Assembly: GCF_001039355.2 (NCBI RefSeq)
Contig: NW_019775635.1
Span: forward strand, 1,520,048-1,584,047
DNA: 64,000 bases
Reading direction: 5' to 3'
Source of the DNA: Lingula anatina
Taxonomy: Eukaryota > Brachiopoda > Lingulata > Lingulida > Lingulidae
Shown here: piece after piece, positions 1 to 14,500 of the stretch
Layout of the letters: every line of letters starts with the position of its first letter
How positions within the stretch are numbered: position 1 is the first letter of the stretch
Translations under genes and position numbers: made by a program
Notes under the pieces: model-generated
What the model was told of the DNA's origin: nothing
The model's database searches: none
Seen by the model: the letters and a program-made list of their open reading frames with translations, nothing else

Positions 1-194
1 TTAATTGCTTTCAGCTTAAGCAGTTTAGATGTCTGGCACGCCTACTGAAGCTGCTAAACCATAATTAATTACCCCCTAGCAGCTTCAGTAGGCATGCCAG
101 ACATCTAAGCCGCTTCAATTGATAGCAATTTAGCGAGAATCCCCTTGGAGATAGAGCGATCCACAGTAAGTACGATAGGGTCTGGGAATGGTCC
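1..194. mobile_element. Foldback MITE, family A (truncated by window edge)
   Basis: The two arms around 20-60 and 78-120 are inverted copies of a core AGATGTCTGGCACGCCTACT followed by GAAGCTGCTA, around an AT loop. The right terminal part 'atagggtctgggaatggtcc' is shared with the copies at 13312 and 28271. Confidence 0.8.
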
Positions 195-2748
195 TGTGAA
201 CCAAGACTTACAGAGGCGTGTTCAGTTCCCACCACAGCGTGTCGTCAGACAGCCACGGATTGGACGGTGGGACCGCAGAGAGAAAAGGATCATGGGAGTA
301 GTACTGCTCGCTGAACAGGAGAATGCTGGAATTAGCCAGAAAAACAAATCTCAGGCCTGGCTGGATTATATTATGAAGTCAACTTGGTCACTACATCTAT
401 AACATACATCTTTGCTAATTATATAATTTCTAAAACATTTTAAAAAACAAGACCCCATCTCCATCAGTGAACCTAAATTATTTCTTTTCCCATGCCATGG
501 CCTTGCCTACTGCTTTGTTTACAACAATCATCTTATTAAATGGGTAGCAGGTCAAAAGTATGAAGATATTATTTGTGACAAGTACTTGGCAATGCAGCCA
601 AGATTTGTTTTATCCATGTTTTATCCAGATTTGGGATTTGGAAGTGCTTTGAAAGCATCAGATGAATAATCGATAATATAATTTAATGACAAAAATGAAA
701 AAAAATCAAGTCTGCTGCATTACCCATATGTCTACTTGTTTGTACATGGAAAAATTTTTTTTAAAAAGATAAAATCACTTAAGCTAACAATACATACCTC
801 TCTGCAGCTTTTGATATTTTTAATCTTGGCCTTTTTTGTGACCTTTGTAGAAATGCAATCTAAAAATACAAAATTTTATATCACAAACCATCATTTAGAA
901 GAACTACAGCTTCAGGCGGTAATCCTTGCAAATATACAGAATGTTTGAGTACATATTAAGAAAAGAATTGTTTAAATCATTCATTAGTTTTTACATCTTG
1001 CTTTTTGTCTTTATAACAGAAAACTTAATCATCAACTTTAATAAAAAAAAAAGAAAAGTGTTACTTGATGTCTGTTTACTCAATTTGTTATCACTGCTTT
1101 CTTTCACCACCAAAACCACCAAAATTGTTTCCCATAACCCACCTCGCGCTGACATGTTTCTACAGTCTTCTTCTTTAAGGTTGGTTTAATGTGTCTTGTC
1201 ACAGCTTCATCCAGACAGCGTGTCTGACCAGGCTGAAAGAAAAAAAAAACTTAACTTTATTTTTTTAAAGGCCAATGCTGTTTGTTATAACCATCTGGTT
1301 TGTAAATGCTGCCTAGCAGGAACATCCCTTAGCAAAATGAAAAGTTTGCTGCAACGATTTTGCAGGAGTTTGCAAGAAAAAAATTATTGCTGCTAATTTG
1401 GAGCCATATTGCAGCAAATTTGCTACGAATTTGAAAGAAGGAATTGCAGTTTACAGCAATAATGCATGAGGAGTGATATTTTGCTACAGGATAACATACA
1501 GCTCTACACTGTTCATAATGTATACCTTGGACATGTCTTCTTGACATTACATACTTTCCTTTCTTTCTGTGATAAAAATAATGAATTGGGCCATACCAAA
1601 CAGGTCATATCCCTGCTCTCTTAGCTTCTCACATGATACATAATACCTCAATGAAAAATCACAGAATCACACATCCATTCATTACACTGCATTTAACAGA
1701 GCCCCCAGCTTTTCATCTTTATGACATATTTGATCTACTGCCTGCTGATATTGACTGAACAGACGCAGTGATCAGTTTTTACTGATGGATGATGAATGTA
1801 ATGTTTGCCACTGACTTGACTTTTTGACTTAGCTGTGAATATTAGTTTACTCACTCATATTACCTCTATTATGTGTTTGCTTATGACAGAATAATAAGGA
1901 AAAATTGGCCCTTTGCAACTTGTTTCTGTATCACTTTCTCTGTTGTTAGGTATATCTTATCTCTGGCTATGACCAGTAGTATGCAGAGACAGGAATGCCA
2001 TTTGGTGAAAAAGTTAAACAAGACAGCACTGTTCTGAAATGTTTTTTTTTCCATTTTTAACAATTTTTAACATAAAACAAAATTAACAGTTTACTGCCAT
2101 TTTTATATGATCAACTAAGAAAATTGATGAGATGGGTAAAATATCAATAGAGCAGTGTTAAATGTCCAATTTCTTTCATTCTGAGATTCTGAACATTGTG
2201 AATGATTGAATCTGACAAACTGCAATGATACGATTTTATTTCCATTTTTGAAACTTTATTACGCAATACACGATAACAAGTATACCATTATTTTTACAAA
2301 ATCAACTAACAATGTTGTAAAGATGCAGGAAATGTCAAACAAACACTTTTACGTATCTTATTAATTAAATAATGAAACTGTTAACATGATCTGAGGAAAT
2401 GTGAAAAAACAGCATGACTTCTAAAATAATGGCATGATTATGCTGATTTACGAACTCAACCTGCATTTTAGTAAGATCGATTACTCCTGTGAGTTTCATA
2501 ACAACAGGCCTATCGGTTTTCCTTGAAATGTGTTTACAGTGATGCATATATGCTGAAAAGTGAAAAAACAGCATAACTTCTACATTAATGGCCCGATCAT
2601 GCTGATTTTCGACCTTGACTTGCGTTTTATGAATATTCATCAGCTCTGTAAATATAAAGCCAAAAAGTAAAACTGCCTTCCACTTATTGTGTTTACAAGC
2701 AAAGTGCATGGCGCCGGCATCGGCGACGACAGATGCAGGTGATGGCAA

Positions 2749-2778
2749 TATGTACAGACACATCTGTGTCTGTACATA
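2749..2778. other. Perfect 14-bp inverted repeat
   Basis: TATGTACAGACACA and TGTGTCTGTACATA are separated by two bases. Confidence 0.85.
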
Positions 2779-3127
2779 AAAATATGGCGAGGGAACCCCA
2801 GGGCTGCCTAGGCCAATGTTATTTATGGCTTTCCAAAAGCTGGAAATCTGATGCTAGTCTGAAAAATCTCATCCCTTACTGAGGCCACTGAGAACGAACA
2901 ACTTATACAAACTATTAGGATATCCCTGGCAGCTTATAAAACTTTTGGTTTAAATGTCCAAGTAACCACCAAGATACAACATATTCCATGAACTGACTCT
3001 CATAATTAGGATTTTCCAGAAGAGTATCCCATTGTTGTGCAAGACACTATCATCAAATCAGCATGGTCAATGTCAAGTCACAGCAGAATGGAATGATTGG
3101 CAAGTTTCACAGAATGCACCCAAGTAC

Positions 3128-3235
3128 TCAATAATCATTGGCCAATTCCCTAAGCATATCACAGCTCTCTGCAATCATTGGTCAGTTCCCAAAGGGCACC
3201 ATGAGTTCTAAATAATCATTGGTCAGTTCCCACGG
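3128..3235. repeat. Short tandem repeat of ~41 bp with CCAAT motifs
   Basis: Three copies of 'aatcattggtcagttccc' start near 3132, 3172 and 3214. Each contains ATTGG, the inverted CCAAT box. Confidence 0.7.
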
Positions 3236-3789
3236 GGCATTCAAATATTCAGCAATCAATACACCAATCATGTTAACAGATGAAGAGAACTAAACTGTCT
3301 GAAAATATTATTCCTAGAACTCAATTACTTGAGGTTTTATCTTAAAAGTGCAGCAGAACTAATGTGCTGTACAGAGACTGAAACTAAATCCATTCCAAGC
3401 CAGGTTTTTACTTCGTGGGAGTAGATATCTGCACCTCTAGAAATGCCCCCCCCCCCCCGACAACCCCTCCTTTATTTATCACTGAATCAAGGGGATATCG
3501 TCACTGGAGATGCAGGGATCAGTTCGCTTCTTGCTATCAAAACTATTATCATTTGTTTCTACGTTTAGTTGAATTAAGACAAAATTGTTCAAAAGTTCAA
3601 AATTGACTACAGCTAAACATTGCCACATTCAACTCACCAACACCCAAACCTTGTGAAGTGCTGTTGATCAATTAAGCCTCAATAATTGAACTAAATGGCC
3701 ATCATATACCACTACAAATATGTGTCATATCTCAGGAAGTGACTTTACTTTTAAGCAAATTACTGTTATAAATTTCTCTAATGAGGCAG

Positions 3790-4790
3790 CCAATTCTACA
3801 GCAGACACCCCTTTCCCAGTCCCACCTTTACAACACCCCCTAAGGGTAGATCCCACCTTTCTACAGCAGCTCCCCAAGTCCCACATCCTTCCTTTCCACA
3901 GCAGCCACCCCCAGTTCCAACTTTACAGCAGATACCCTCTTCCCCTGTTCCACTTTTCTACAGCAGAGAACCCTTTGTCCCAACTTTCAACAGCAGAGAA
4001 CCCACTGTCCGACCTTTCTACAACAGAGAACCCACTGTCCCACCTTTCTACAGCAGAGCACCCCTTATCCCACCTTTCTACAGCAGAGCACCCCTTGTTC
4101 CACCTTTCTACAGCAGACACCCTCCCCAAGCCCAGGTCCTAACTTTCTACAGCAGATACCCCTTGCCCCACCTTTCTACAGCAGACACCCCCCCTGTCCA
4201 ACCTTGCTACAGCATACACCCACTCCCAGTCCTAGGTCCCACCTTTCTACAACAGACACCCCCTGTCCCACCTTTCTACAGCAGACAGCTCTCCCTATCC
4301 TACTTTTCTACGCAGAGCTCTCTCTGCCCCACCTTTCTACAACAGACACCCCCTATATACAGAAGACACCCCATTTCCCACCTTTCTACAGCAGACACCT
4401 CCCTGTCCCACCTTTCTACAGCAGACACCCCCCTGTCCCACCTTTCTACAGCAGACACCCCCTCCCAGTCCTGGGTCCCACCTTTCTGTAGCAGACACCC
4501 CCCTGTCCAACCTTGCTACAGAAGACACCCCCTGTCCCACCTTTCTATAGCAGACAGCTCTCCCTATCCCACCTTTCTACAGCAGAGCTCTTTCTGTCCC
4601 ACCCTACTACAACACACACCCTCTATCTACAGAAGACACCTCCCTGTCCCACCTTTCTACAGCAGACACCCCCTCCCAGTCCTGGGTCCCACCTTTCTAC
4701 ACCAGACACCCCCTCCCAGTCCTGGGTCCCCATCATTTTACAGCAGACACCCCCTGTCCCACCTTTCTACAGCAGACAGCTCTCCAGGCC
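3790..4790. repeat. Minisatellite, 'ccacctttctacagcagaca' unit
   Basis: About 30 units of 30-45 bp built on ccacctttctacagcagaca plus cccc-rich linkers. It creates several long artificial open frames on both strands. Confidence 0.92.
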
Positions 4791-6946
4791 ACTTTGAACA
4801 CAAACATGGGCAGTCTTCTCAGAGCACCATCTCTGTACTATGTCTCCAGTTCTAGTTCTGCCAGTAACACAATTACTGTTCTCACTCAGTCCCACTCCGC
4901 TGCTATATTGGCAGAAGCAAAAGCCACTGAAAGCCTGAATGTTGATCACTGGGTGGCAACTGCTGATAACAACGATAACATGGCAGAATACAAGTCAATA
5001 CCATTAAGCCAGCCGTCCAAGCCACCAATCCATAAATGGCGCTACTTGGATTTTAAAAGGGTTACTCTGTTCATAGGCCACACTGAAAGCCTGACAGTAC
5101 AGAGGACGTGACTGGGGCACTTGGGAGCCAACATTTTTTAAGGATTTTGTAATAACTTCATAAAACTATAGTGCATTATGTTTTTTTCTACTACCTCAAA
5201 TCAAACATCTAATCCCTATGGGACTAAGCCACATTAATTATGTTGCTCTTACACGTATGTTTTCAGAGCAGTGCTTGAGATACAGAGATACTATTTCAAT
5301 GGCCATCAAATAATTTTTCGGCTAAGCATCAAACACATGCAACTATTCTGTATAGAAGCAACACTTCATCCTAAATAAAAAAAAACTAAAAAAATTGAAG
5401 ATTCAGATTTTGCTGGCTCCCTGGAGAGTCACTCTGGTAATTGAGATTGCTGTTATTGTATTGTGAGGCTCTTCCTGGCACAGGTGCTCTGGTTTGGTCT
5501 GTAGATATAGCCGTCTGCCTGGAGAGGCAACACGTTATTAGTTATGGGAAAGTGTCTGAGTACTAAATATTGTTACAAATGCCAGAACCAGTGAATATAA
5601 GATTTTCAGACAAAATTCTAGGAAAAGCAACAACACAAAGACAAAAATATCTTCAACTAGTTCCTTTTGCAGGGTCACAGGAAAGAGTTTTTCTCTATTT
5701 TTTTCATCCCCTTTTAGAATAACAGATATTGCATTTCTAGGCTGCAATTCTTTAATCCCCATTGCAATTTGATTTCTATGAATCTAATCTCAAGGTCATC
5801 GCAGTAACCTCGGCTGCATTGACTTGTTGCTTAAATCAATACCAATCACTCGTGGTACACCGTATCAAATTAACTTGGCTGCCCCCTAACTGTTGAAACA
5901 GTAGATTATTCTTCCAATCAGGGAATCACTATGCGGCTTTCCTATACTCATTAATCACACTGGCTACAACTCTAAAGGCCTTGAAAAAACTTTTTCTACA
6001 AAGAATCGATAAAACATTCAACAGATATTTCACAGAAAAGCATGAAAAGGATGGGGAAGTTTTCTCTTTTTACCCCTTTTTTATTTTAATATCCTGATAC
6101 ATCTGCAGCTGTTTTAAAAAATCTTATCAATTTTAAAGATTTTCCCATACCTAATTATAAAATCAAAGAGTTGTACCTCTATTTTCAAGAATCACCATAA
6201 AATAGTGTTTGTCTTACTCAGACAGCTGAAAAGTTTGGTCAGAAAAACGTTGAAGTTTTTAGTAAATTGATAAATTAACTATTCAATTAATTGATATAAT
6301 ACTACCTGGCAATAAGTTACATATTACGAAGTCTTCCATAAGCCTAAAATGTGAAGCTAAAAAGGGCAAAATACATGTTAGCATGGACCAGTACAGACAC
6401 AGATATTGATTTCTTTCAATTCGTAATTACACATGACAAATTAAGCGCTATTTTGAAATAACTCAACTTCTTGTTGACCTCACAGAACATGAAAATTTAA
6501 ACAATATCATTTTTTTTACTTTAAAGCAACTCCACTCTCCATTCTACGTACCACGATAAGGTAGAGAAGAGACAATCTTGACTAAAACAACTCTATGCAT
6601 TAAATTAAGCAGAAGGTAGATAATCTTTTTTGGCCGTTGTTTTTTTTTGGGGGGGGAGGCCAGAGAGGGATAAATGCGTCAATGTCATGGCCTTGTTACA
6701 GGACTCAGAGGGAGAAATGCATGAAGTGGGGCGTGTAAGGGAGAGTTTCTCAAATCTGAAGTCAGAACATCTCTCCAAGGGCACTGTACTTAACAAAATC
6801 AAGCTTCATTCTACCAGATTCTTGATACCTACCACGACACCAATCCCAGTGGTTCTGTAAAGACATGTATATATGGTCTCCTGTGTTTCTAAAGCACTAA
6901 AATTGTCTTCTTAAATCAGGTACTTTGTTGGTAGATATCTACTTAC

Positions 6947-7028
6947 CGGTGGTCTCTGAACTCTCCAGAATGCCTTTTCCTGACTGTCAACTATGATTTT
7001 GTCAGCTTTCTTCCTCTCTTTGGATTGC
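6947..7028 (-). CDS. RGS gene exon 7 (DHEX region), last exon in window
   Basis: After the split lysine codon it encodes 27 residues, QSKERKKADKIIVDSQEKAF then WRVQRPP, ending in phase 0 at CCG|GTAAGT. The acceptor is TTTTCAAG. The exon lies 21.5 kb from exon 6. The next residues expected in the family (a PG turn and the linker to GGL) are not found in 1-6946. Confidence 0.88.
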
Positions 7029-8582
7029 CTTGAAAAGAAAAAAGAACAAAAAAATTAATCAAATTCTATATCTAAAATGACATTTCAAAATAAATAACAT
7101 GGACGACAATTTCTTTTGTCACTCTAAAGGGGTTATTTTTTTAAAGATTATTTTAAGAGGGTGGTAAGTTCTATTACATTTACTTAGTCATAAATAAAAT
7201 AGGATTAATCTGTATGTCAGATTGTCAATTTCCAAATAACGTATCTGAAGATCATGTATTTCCATTGATGATATTAAGACTGAAGCAGAGCTGAAAACAA
7301 ACCAAATTACATAGAAGGAAATCTTCAAAGAAAAGGAAACCACAGATTATGGTAGCAGAAAATAATTCAGAAACAGTCTCTCTCTCAATAATTACATTAC
7401 CTAATCATCTGAAAGACCACATTTTTTTAATTTGCAGATGCTGAAAGGATGAAAAGACTTTTTAGCTCACTTTTGAGCCAGCAAGTATATTTCTCTTTGT
7501 TTCTTTACTATTTTCTCTCTGTGGAGTCCGAGTGACATAATACAAGCCATGATTTGGCAGATTATATATCAAAGTGAAATTACACTCTCTCAATATGGAC
7601 CTCTCATGTATCTTATGGCACTGGGGGCTTCATTTATAAGTTAATATCGGTGACAAAGACAAATCATGCTTGAGACATTTACAATTATGACACTTTACAT
7701 TTATGACATTGTTCAATTGATCCACTAAAATATATACATACTTGGTAAGAGACAAAGTTGTATATAATAGCCTTTGTAATATATCTGGAAGTAAATTCAA
7801 CATCTGAAACTTTCTCTGCCCAAATTCTTACAACAGACTGAAACTGTCAAACAATATATACTGTATCCCACAAGTCAAAGGCTTCTGTCAGCGTCCTCAT
7901 TGTCCAGTAATGACTTGATCTTCTCAATGGGCAAAATTATCAAACTTTCAGATGCATCATTTTAAAATCATAAAAGCTATATTTTTATATAGCATTTGTG
8001 GTGCTTTTAATACATAGAAAAGAACCATAAGGCAGTTTTCTTTTCAATTTTGTTGCAACTACTCAATAGGAATGCTCTTATTTTAAGAAATTATGACATA
8101 AAAATATAGGATCTGTAAATTTCACAATTTTCCAACATTGAAAAGATCGAGACATTACTGTATGCAGGGTTGGATCCAGAGATATTTTGTCTTCCAAACT
8201 ATCTTTTTTGATCAATCCCCCATTTTTGACCTTCTTCCGACAAAAAAATAGATACCTGTCAATGTTAACTTGAAAATCTGATCATCTTCCAGAAGACCCA
8301 GAAGATGGCCTATCCACCCCTGGTATGTGGACATAATGATACAACAGACAAACACACAGAGAGAGAGACTGCCAGTAAGACCTACCCCCTTCCAGTTGCC
8401 ATTGCCTACTTTGCTGCCTATGCTTTACACATCTACTTTTCAACTACATATATTTGGACTATATATCTGCTCTCCAAGGCCCCTAATGAGAAGATGGGTT
8501 ATCAAAAATTTAACCCCGAAACCTCTTGTGATTATTTCCAGGGTGAACTTGTGGAGGGCTCTTAATCTAAAGATGGTATAGT

Positions 8583-8613
<31 letters not shown>

Positions 8614-11513
8614 ACACACACACACCTGACTTTCTATTTACAAATAATACTTAATGTCTAACACATAAAGACAATGATAATGATTTTTTTTTTTAAGGCT
8701 TCATGAGGGATGTTTTTAGTAGGTTTACATGATGACCACTGACAACAGTATATACAGCTTGTGGATGGTGTAAAAGAGTTTATCTATAAAGAGTTACAAG
8801 GAAAACATTGAAAACAGGCAAATCACCACACAGCCAACACATTCTTTCTACTATCAAACAGTAAAACATGCATTCTAATACTAAGGATAATGTACTAGCT
8901 AAGACATTTAATAAAAATCATACCAGATAAGGCATAATTAAGGGACAAGAAAATATGTCAGAATCTGCTTGGTGTGGGGTTTTACAGGGTGAAATTTTAA
9001 CTTTGTCCTGAATTTTGCCTTAGAATACATTATAAAAGTGACACTAAAAATGGCAAATTCATTATGTATTTCTACAGAACTCTAGAGTTAAACCATACTG
9101 GAACAATATAATCCCTGAATGAAATTCTGTTAGTTTTCTTTTGCTCTGCACTCACTACTCTGTCATTAATTTTGACCCCACTCACTTCCACATCACTATA
9201 TTACAAAACATGTGGGAATCCTACATACTGTCATACTTTACTCTAGTTACAAGCAATTCCAGTCTCAACTAACACAATACTGGTGACTTCCATACTGTAC
9301 CTTCCAAGGAAAGATTGGACTGCTAAACCTGCTAACTTGATCTTGCTTGCACTTTTCTTGAATTCTGACATGTTTATGTCATATAACATGACTCCAATCT
9401 CCAATGATACCATAGGTTCTCTATACTGTCATACACTCACTTGAGGATGCTGTAGAGATATAATAGCAGCACCACTTTCTATTGTCAGTGATATAACAGC
9501 ACCACTTTATACTGTCAGTGATATAACAGCACCACTTTATACTGTCAGTGATATAACAGCACCACTTCCTACTGTCAGTGATGTAACAGTACCACTTTAT
9601 ACTGTCAGTGATGTAACAGCACCACTTTCTACTATCAGTGATATAACAGCACCACTTCCTACTGTCAGTGATATAACAGCACTTAAAACTACCAGTGAAC
9701 TGACGTTTAATGACTTGACTAAAAATGTTCAACTTTTTAGCTCAAAGAGGTACCATCTTGAAGAGAGCCCATTCTTGTCAATTTCACATGCTGGTCAATG
9801 CCCTGTCAAGCATCTGTCAGATTATATTAGTATTATATGATAGTCATGCAGTTTCCAATGAAGTAACTTTGCACAGTCTATAGTAGAGCTTCTGGTATTG
9901 GTCCACAGAGAGATGTGCTCATTTCACAATTGTGCCATGAGAGAAAAAAAAACTTCTTCTCTAGTTCAGTGGTCATTGGAGACAATACTTCCTGTCCTCT
10001 CACCCACACACATCAAGGTGGGCAGAGTCTGGATATTTCTGTCCTTGAAATCAGCTAATTACTCCCAGCAGGTGCCTCCTTCATTTCTCCCCAGACAGTC
10101 TCTGCCAGCCACTGATAAGCAGCAGATACTGGATTGGTTTGTGTAATCATTCCACTTCTGAGCCAGCTGAGAGACAGGTGTAATTATCACCTACTCGGCA
10201 CCAGGTAGTGTGGAGATCTAAGGTAACCTGGATGTCTCTCCATACAGTGATGTCAAGGTGCGTTACTCGGTACTAGCAGTGCCGTCAATCTGGTTGGGAT
10301 GAGGACAGGTCAATTAGTACAGAACAGTCATGCGATTGAGTAACTGTATGACTTTTATGTTGGCACATGCACTGCTATCATGCCCCTAGTTTTTTTTTTT
10401 TTTTTTTTTTTTCTTTTTCAGAGTAATTAAATTCCAGAGCTATAGCTTGAGAATTCCAATCTTTGAACAACTTGCATTCTGGTGATGTTTCATTGAATAG
10501 GTGTAGAGGCAAACTAAAACCTAATCTTGTTCCATCTGATGAATTTTTTATCCGGCTATTCTGTGGCACCTTTTTAATTAAGACGCAGTCCTTTGATGGC
10601 TCAGAACCGAAGAGCTTCCTAGTTAAGAAATCAAGTCCAGGACCATCAATCTCTTTGGCTTCATATGAACCAAGTCTGGCAGACCTCCCTGATTCCAGCA
10701 GCCTAGACCAATCTGTGTGCCAAGTCTAGAGATTTCAACTTGTCCTCAGTGCCACAGATCATGCCTGTAATAGAGTTTTCCCCCAATGAATTCACCAAGG
10801 GCCATTAGACAGACACCTGTATTTGGATCTCAAGGTCTTCTATATTTTACGTTAGAACTGCCAGCCACTGGCCACACTGGAGAGAGTTTGCATAGTTTGG
10901 CTACCAATGTGTTCCCATGCACAAAACAGCCAGTATATATATAGCACTAAAACTGTATCATTTGTTCCACCAAACGGACCCCAAAAAAGCTTTTAAGTGT
11001 TGATCAGTCTCATGTTTCCTATTGATCCAGTTTTTACCACACAACCAAATCATGACTGCTAATGCATATTAATCTCTCTGTGTCAATTACGGCCAACACT
11101 GGATGAAGAGAAGTAGTCTTTAATACATCTTCCCAAGAAAATAAAGTTCATCTTCATGAATTATGGAAGATGTTGGAAGGAAAGTGTAGGCATTTATATG
11201 TGATTTTGACCTCATCATCTCCTTTCCTTGGCCCTGCCCTTCAACCCACCATGAAGGTTTTATCTTTAACCTCAGCCTTAAAATTGGTTTTTAATCAATC
11301 AAATCTCCATTGAATTCTTTTGAAATGGCCATGTTAATCTGGAACTCAGTCCCCCCAGACCAAGATGTCACCCTGGGCTACGACCTCTGACCTGGAGCTT
11401 ACTCAGAATTCACTGCCATTTTCTAGGGAATACTTAAGCAATCTTATACTTCATTTCTTTTTTATACCATTAAATTCACATCCTCTTCATGTCAAGGAGA
11501 ATTCTGTTCACAA

Positions 11514-11576
<63 letters not shown>

Positions 11577-14500
11577 AGACTTACAAACTACCCTGGCAGG
11601 AGCATACAGACTAATATAGTGTATAAAAAAAGGTGCAAAATGTCTTTTTTCCATTTTCTTTATTCTCCAACCACCATCAAATTGTTTTGACCTTTACACC
11701 ATTCACTCCTGATCCCCATGTTTTCACAACAAAATCTCAGTGGGGATTGTTCATGATAAAACTGGGCTGCTGGCACTGAGTGATGTCATAGGAGACTAAA
11801 AATGCATCAATCTAGCCTTTTAGCGATAAGGGTAAAACTCAAAGCAACAGGAATGTCATCTTAGAAAGCGATGCAAATGTAACAAACAAAACAAGGTGAA
11901 TTAGTACTCTTGTACCACATACTAATTCTAAAGAAGTTTAAATTTTTTAGGGAAAAAAAACCCCGAAAAATATCTGTAGATAAATTGTCAGCTTTCATAT
12001 GTTGTCGCATCAATCTCAGTGTGGTAGCTAAGCTAACATTCTTCAAGTGTGCTGCACAACTACCGCAATATGACCTCTCTTCTATAGTACACACAGTTCT
12101 GAAGCATTGGCATTTTCTCGTAGCCAATGACAGAATGTTCAAAATAATATTTCACCTAAATAATGCCAAGGTTTACAGAGACTGCTGAAAACAAGCCACA
12201 GGGATGCGTTTCAATAGCAGTATGATATTTATAGAGAATTCCCTTTAGTGAGTGCTCAATAGCTTCATACTGGATCATTGAACTTTTACAACTTAGAACT
12301 TCAACAGTTTCTAAACATTTACACAGAACATGATATGGCAAGACAAACCACACATCATCTTCTTCAGATGTCATCTCACAACACTTAATCCATCTTCATG
12401 CTGAAACATTCTTAATTTGAAATAATGTAATGTCCATACAGCCATCAATCTATGAGAACTGCCCCTGGTTTAAAAGTACCATGCTGATTTCAAGATACAG
12501 TGGGCCTTAATTGAAAAGTTAAAGGAAGTCTGGCTTTCAAAGCCAGCGTACTTAGTCAGATTTCTTCCCATTGTGTTAATATCAACCTTTTTTCAAATGT
12601 AATCCCACTCCTTGCTTCTTGGGTATCTTACTTTAATTTATCATATCCCAAGTGACAACCTCCAGATCCTGAATACTATTTCACAAAAAAATCTCAGGTC
12701 TTTGGGAAAAGCTTAGACTAACATATTAGGGGAACTGACTATGAACAATGGATATTTCAACATTAGTGTAAGATTATTTCAGGTATTCATGCAGGGTTAC
12801 GCTACTAAACATCATAGTTGTCTTAAGATTACAGGTTTTATTGCAATGGTGAGCAGGTATGGTGTAATACTATAGACTCTATGCTTTCTACCATGCTTGA
12901 GTAGATACTTCACACTTAATAGATGATTTCTTTTATAAGATGCTTATGCTGACATTCAAAGATTGTTATACAAATACTGTTATCATAACTCACTGTCTTT
13001 CTGGTGGTGGTGGGGGGGGGTGTGTGAAATGAAAGTTTTGGGGCAAAAAGAATGCACAGAGTGCAGGACATGGATTTTTTTAAAATAAAAGCAATGGCAT
13101 CACTGACTTAAATTGCCTAAGGTACTTTTCACATCCAATGTGATTACAATGCACAGTTTTTGCTCCCTTTCATAAACTCAGATATACCAATGAGATTAAT
13201 CTGGATACCTGTCCATGCCAAGTACCTGGTATCCATTGCGTGACACTCTTACATAACACGACAGGTTATTAAGGTGTTCATTTCTCTGTCTGGAGCAGTA
13301 CAGAAAACTGAGACAGGTTCCCATACTTAGACAGATCTAACAGGATCGATCCATCTCATAAGGATGTCTCGCTAAATTGCTTTCAGGTTAAGCGGCTTCT
13401 GGCACACCTACTGAAGCTGCTAAAAGATAAATAATTATGGTAGGCATGACAGACATCTAAGCCGCTTCAGTCAATTGCAATTTAGCTAGAATCTTCTTGG
13501 AGATAGATCGTTCCACAGTTAATACGATAGGGTCTGGGAATGGTCCCTAAGACCCTGATGGAGTGTTCAATCTAAACTGAGCATTCTCTACAAACCACTA
13601 AGTCCAGGTTTTGATTTCATATCACGTGGCAACACTGCTGTGTGTTGTGAAATTCAAAGAGTTGGTTTGTTTGCGACAAATTAGAAAATATTTAAACAGA
13701 GGACATAAAGATTAAAAAAAGCAAGGGCTAAAAAAGAGTCAACAGACATTTCTTATACGCTATTCATAATCATTTAGCAAATTTCCCCAAGCAATAGGTA
13801 ATCGTGCAAGGTCTTCCAGTGAGCAGACAACTCCACCGCAGCCTGCTTAGACCTGGAGCAATAGTTTTAAAAGGGGGGGGGTTATTTTATGACAAAATGA
13901 GTCTTTTTATCTTCATAGCAGACCCTACCCGACAAATAGTATAGGACCAAGCTCAAATTTTGATTAAGAGTGGACCTTTTGCAGCTAAAAGAGGAGTTTG
14001 TCCTCCCTCCCCCTTCCCGCCACGACTGCCTACAGGGCAGCTGTTCCTACTTAACCTAAGTAAAATTACAACCATCAGTCACGAGCTGTCTCCAAGATAG
14101 GAACATCAGAAAGTCATCATATCTTCCATAAAGATAATGGTTTCTCTTCTTTTCTAACAATTAGGACAGTTGCCCCTGGAACTGTCTGAGCAATTAGATT
14201 CACTGGCTATATTTTATCACACAGTAGCAGCAGTGTCTTCCTGGAAACCTGCCCCAACTACAAGGTAATATGGTGGGAGTGACCTCTACAGGCAACAAAG
14301 TATGCCAGCCAATAGATAAACCCTAGGAATTCAACACTTACCAAGATCTGAATCTCTTTGTTTTTCTTCAAAAGTACTTCTGTCTAAGAGGTGCCTTCTA
14401 AAGCAAATTTTATGTAAAGGGATGGTCAATTGCATCTTCTTAAGCATACAGTATATAGCCTGACACAAATCAATCATTTTAACCAATTGTAATCATCTTT

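Larger units (their letters stand above)
1..6946 (-). other. RGS intron 7 (window part), no exon found
   Basis: This is A/T-rich non-coding sequence with one MITE at the left edge, two diverged 163-bp direct copies (2395-2670), an inverted repeat at 2749-2778, a CCAAT-containing triple repeat (3128-3235) and a 1 kb minisatellite (3790-4790). I looked for the GGL and RGS exons on the minus strand and did not see them. Confidence 0.6.

Noticed and set aside
3720-4855. Proline/serine-rich open frames up to 230 codons
   Set aside because: They are translations of the ctacagcagacacccc minisatellite, with comparable frames on both strands.
9421-9732. CYITDSRKW repeat protein on the minus strand
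   Set aside because: It is a 30-bp minisatellite, not a gene.
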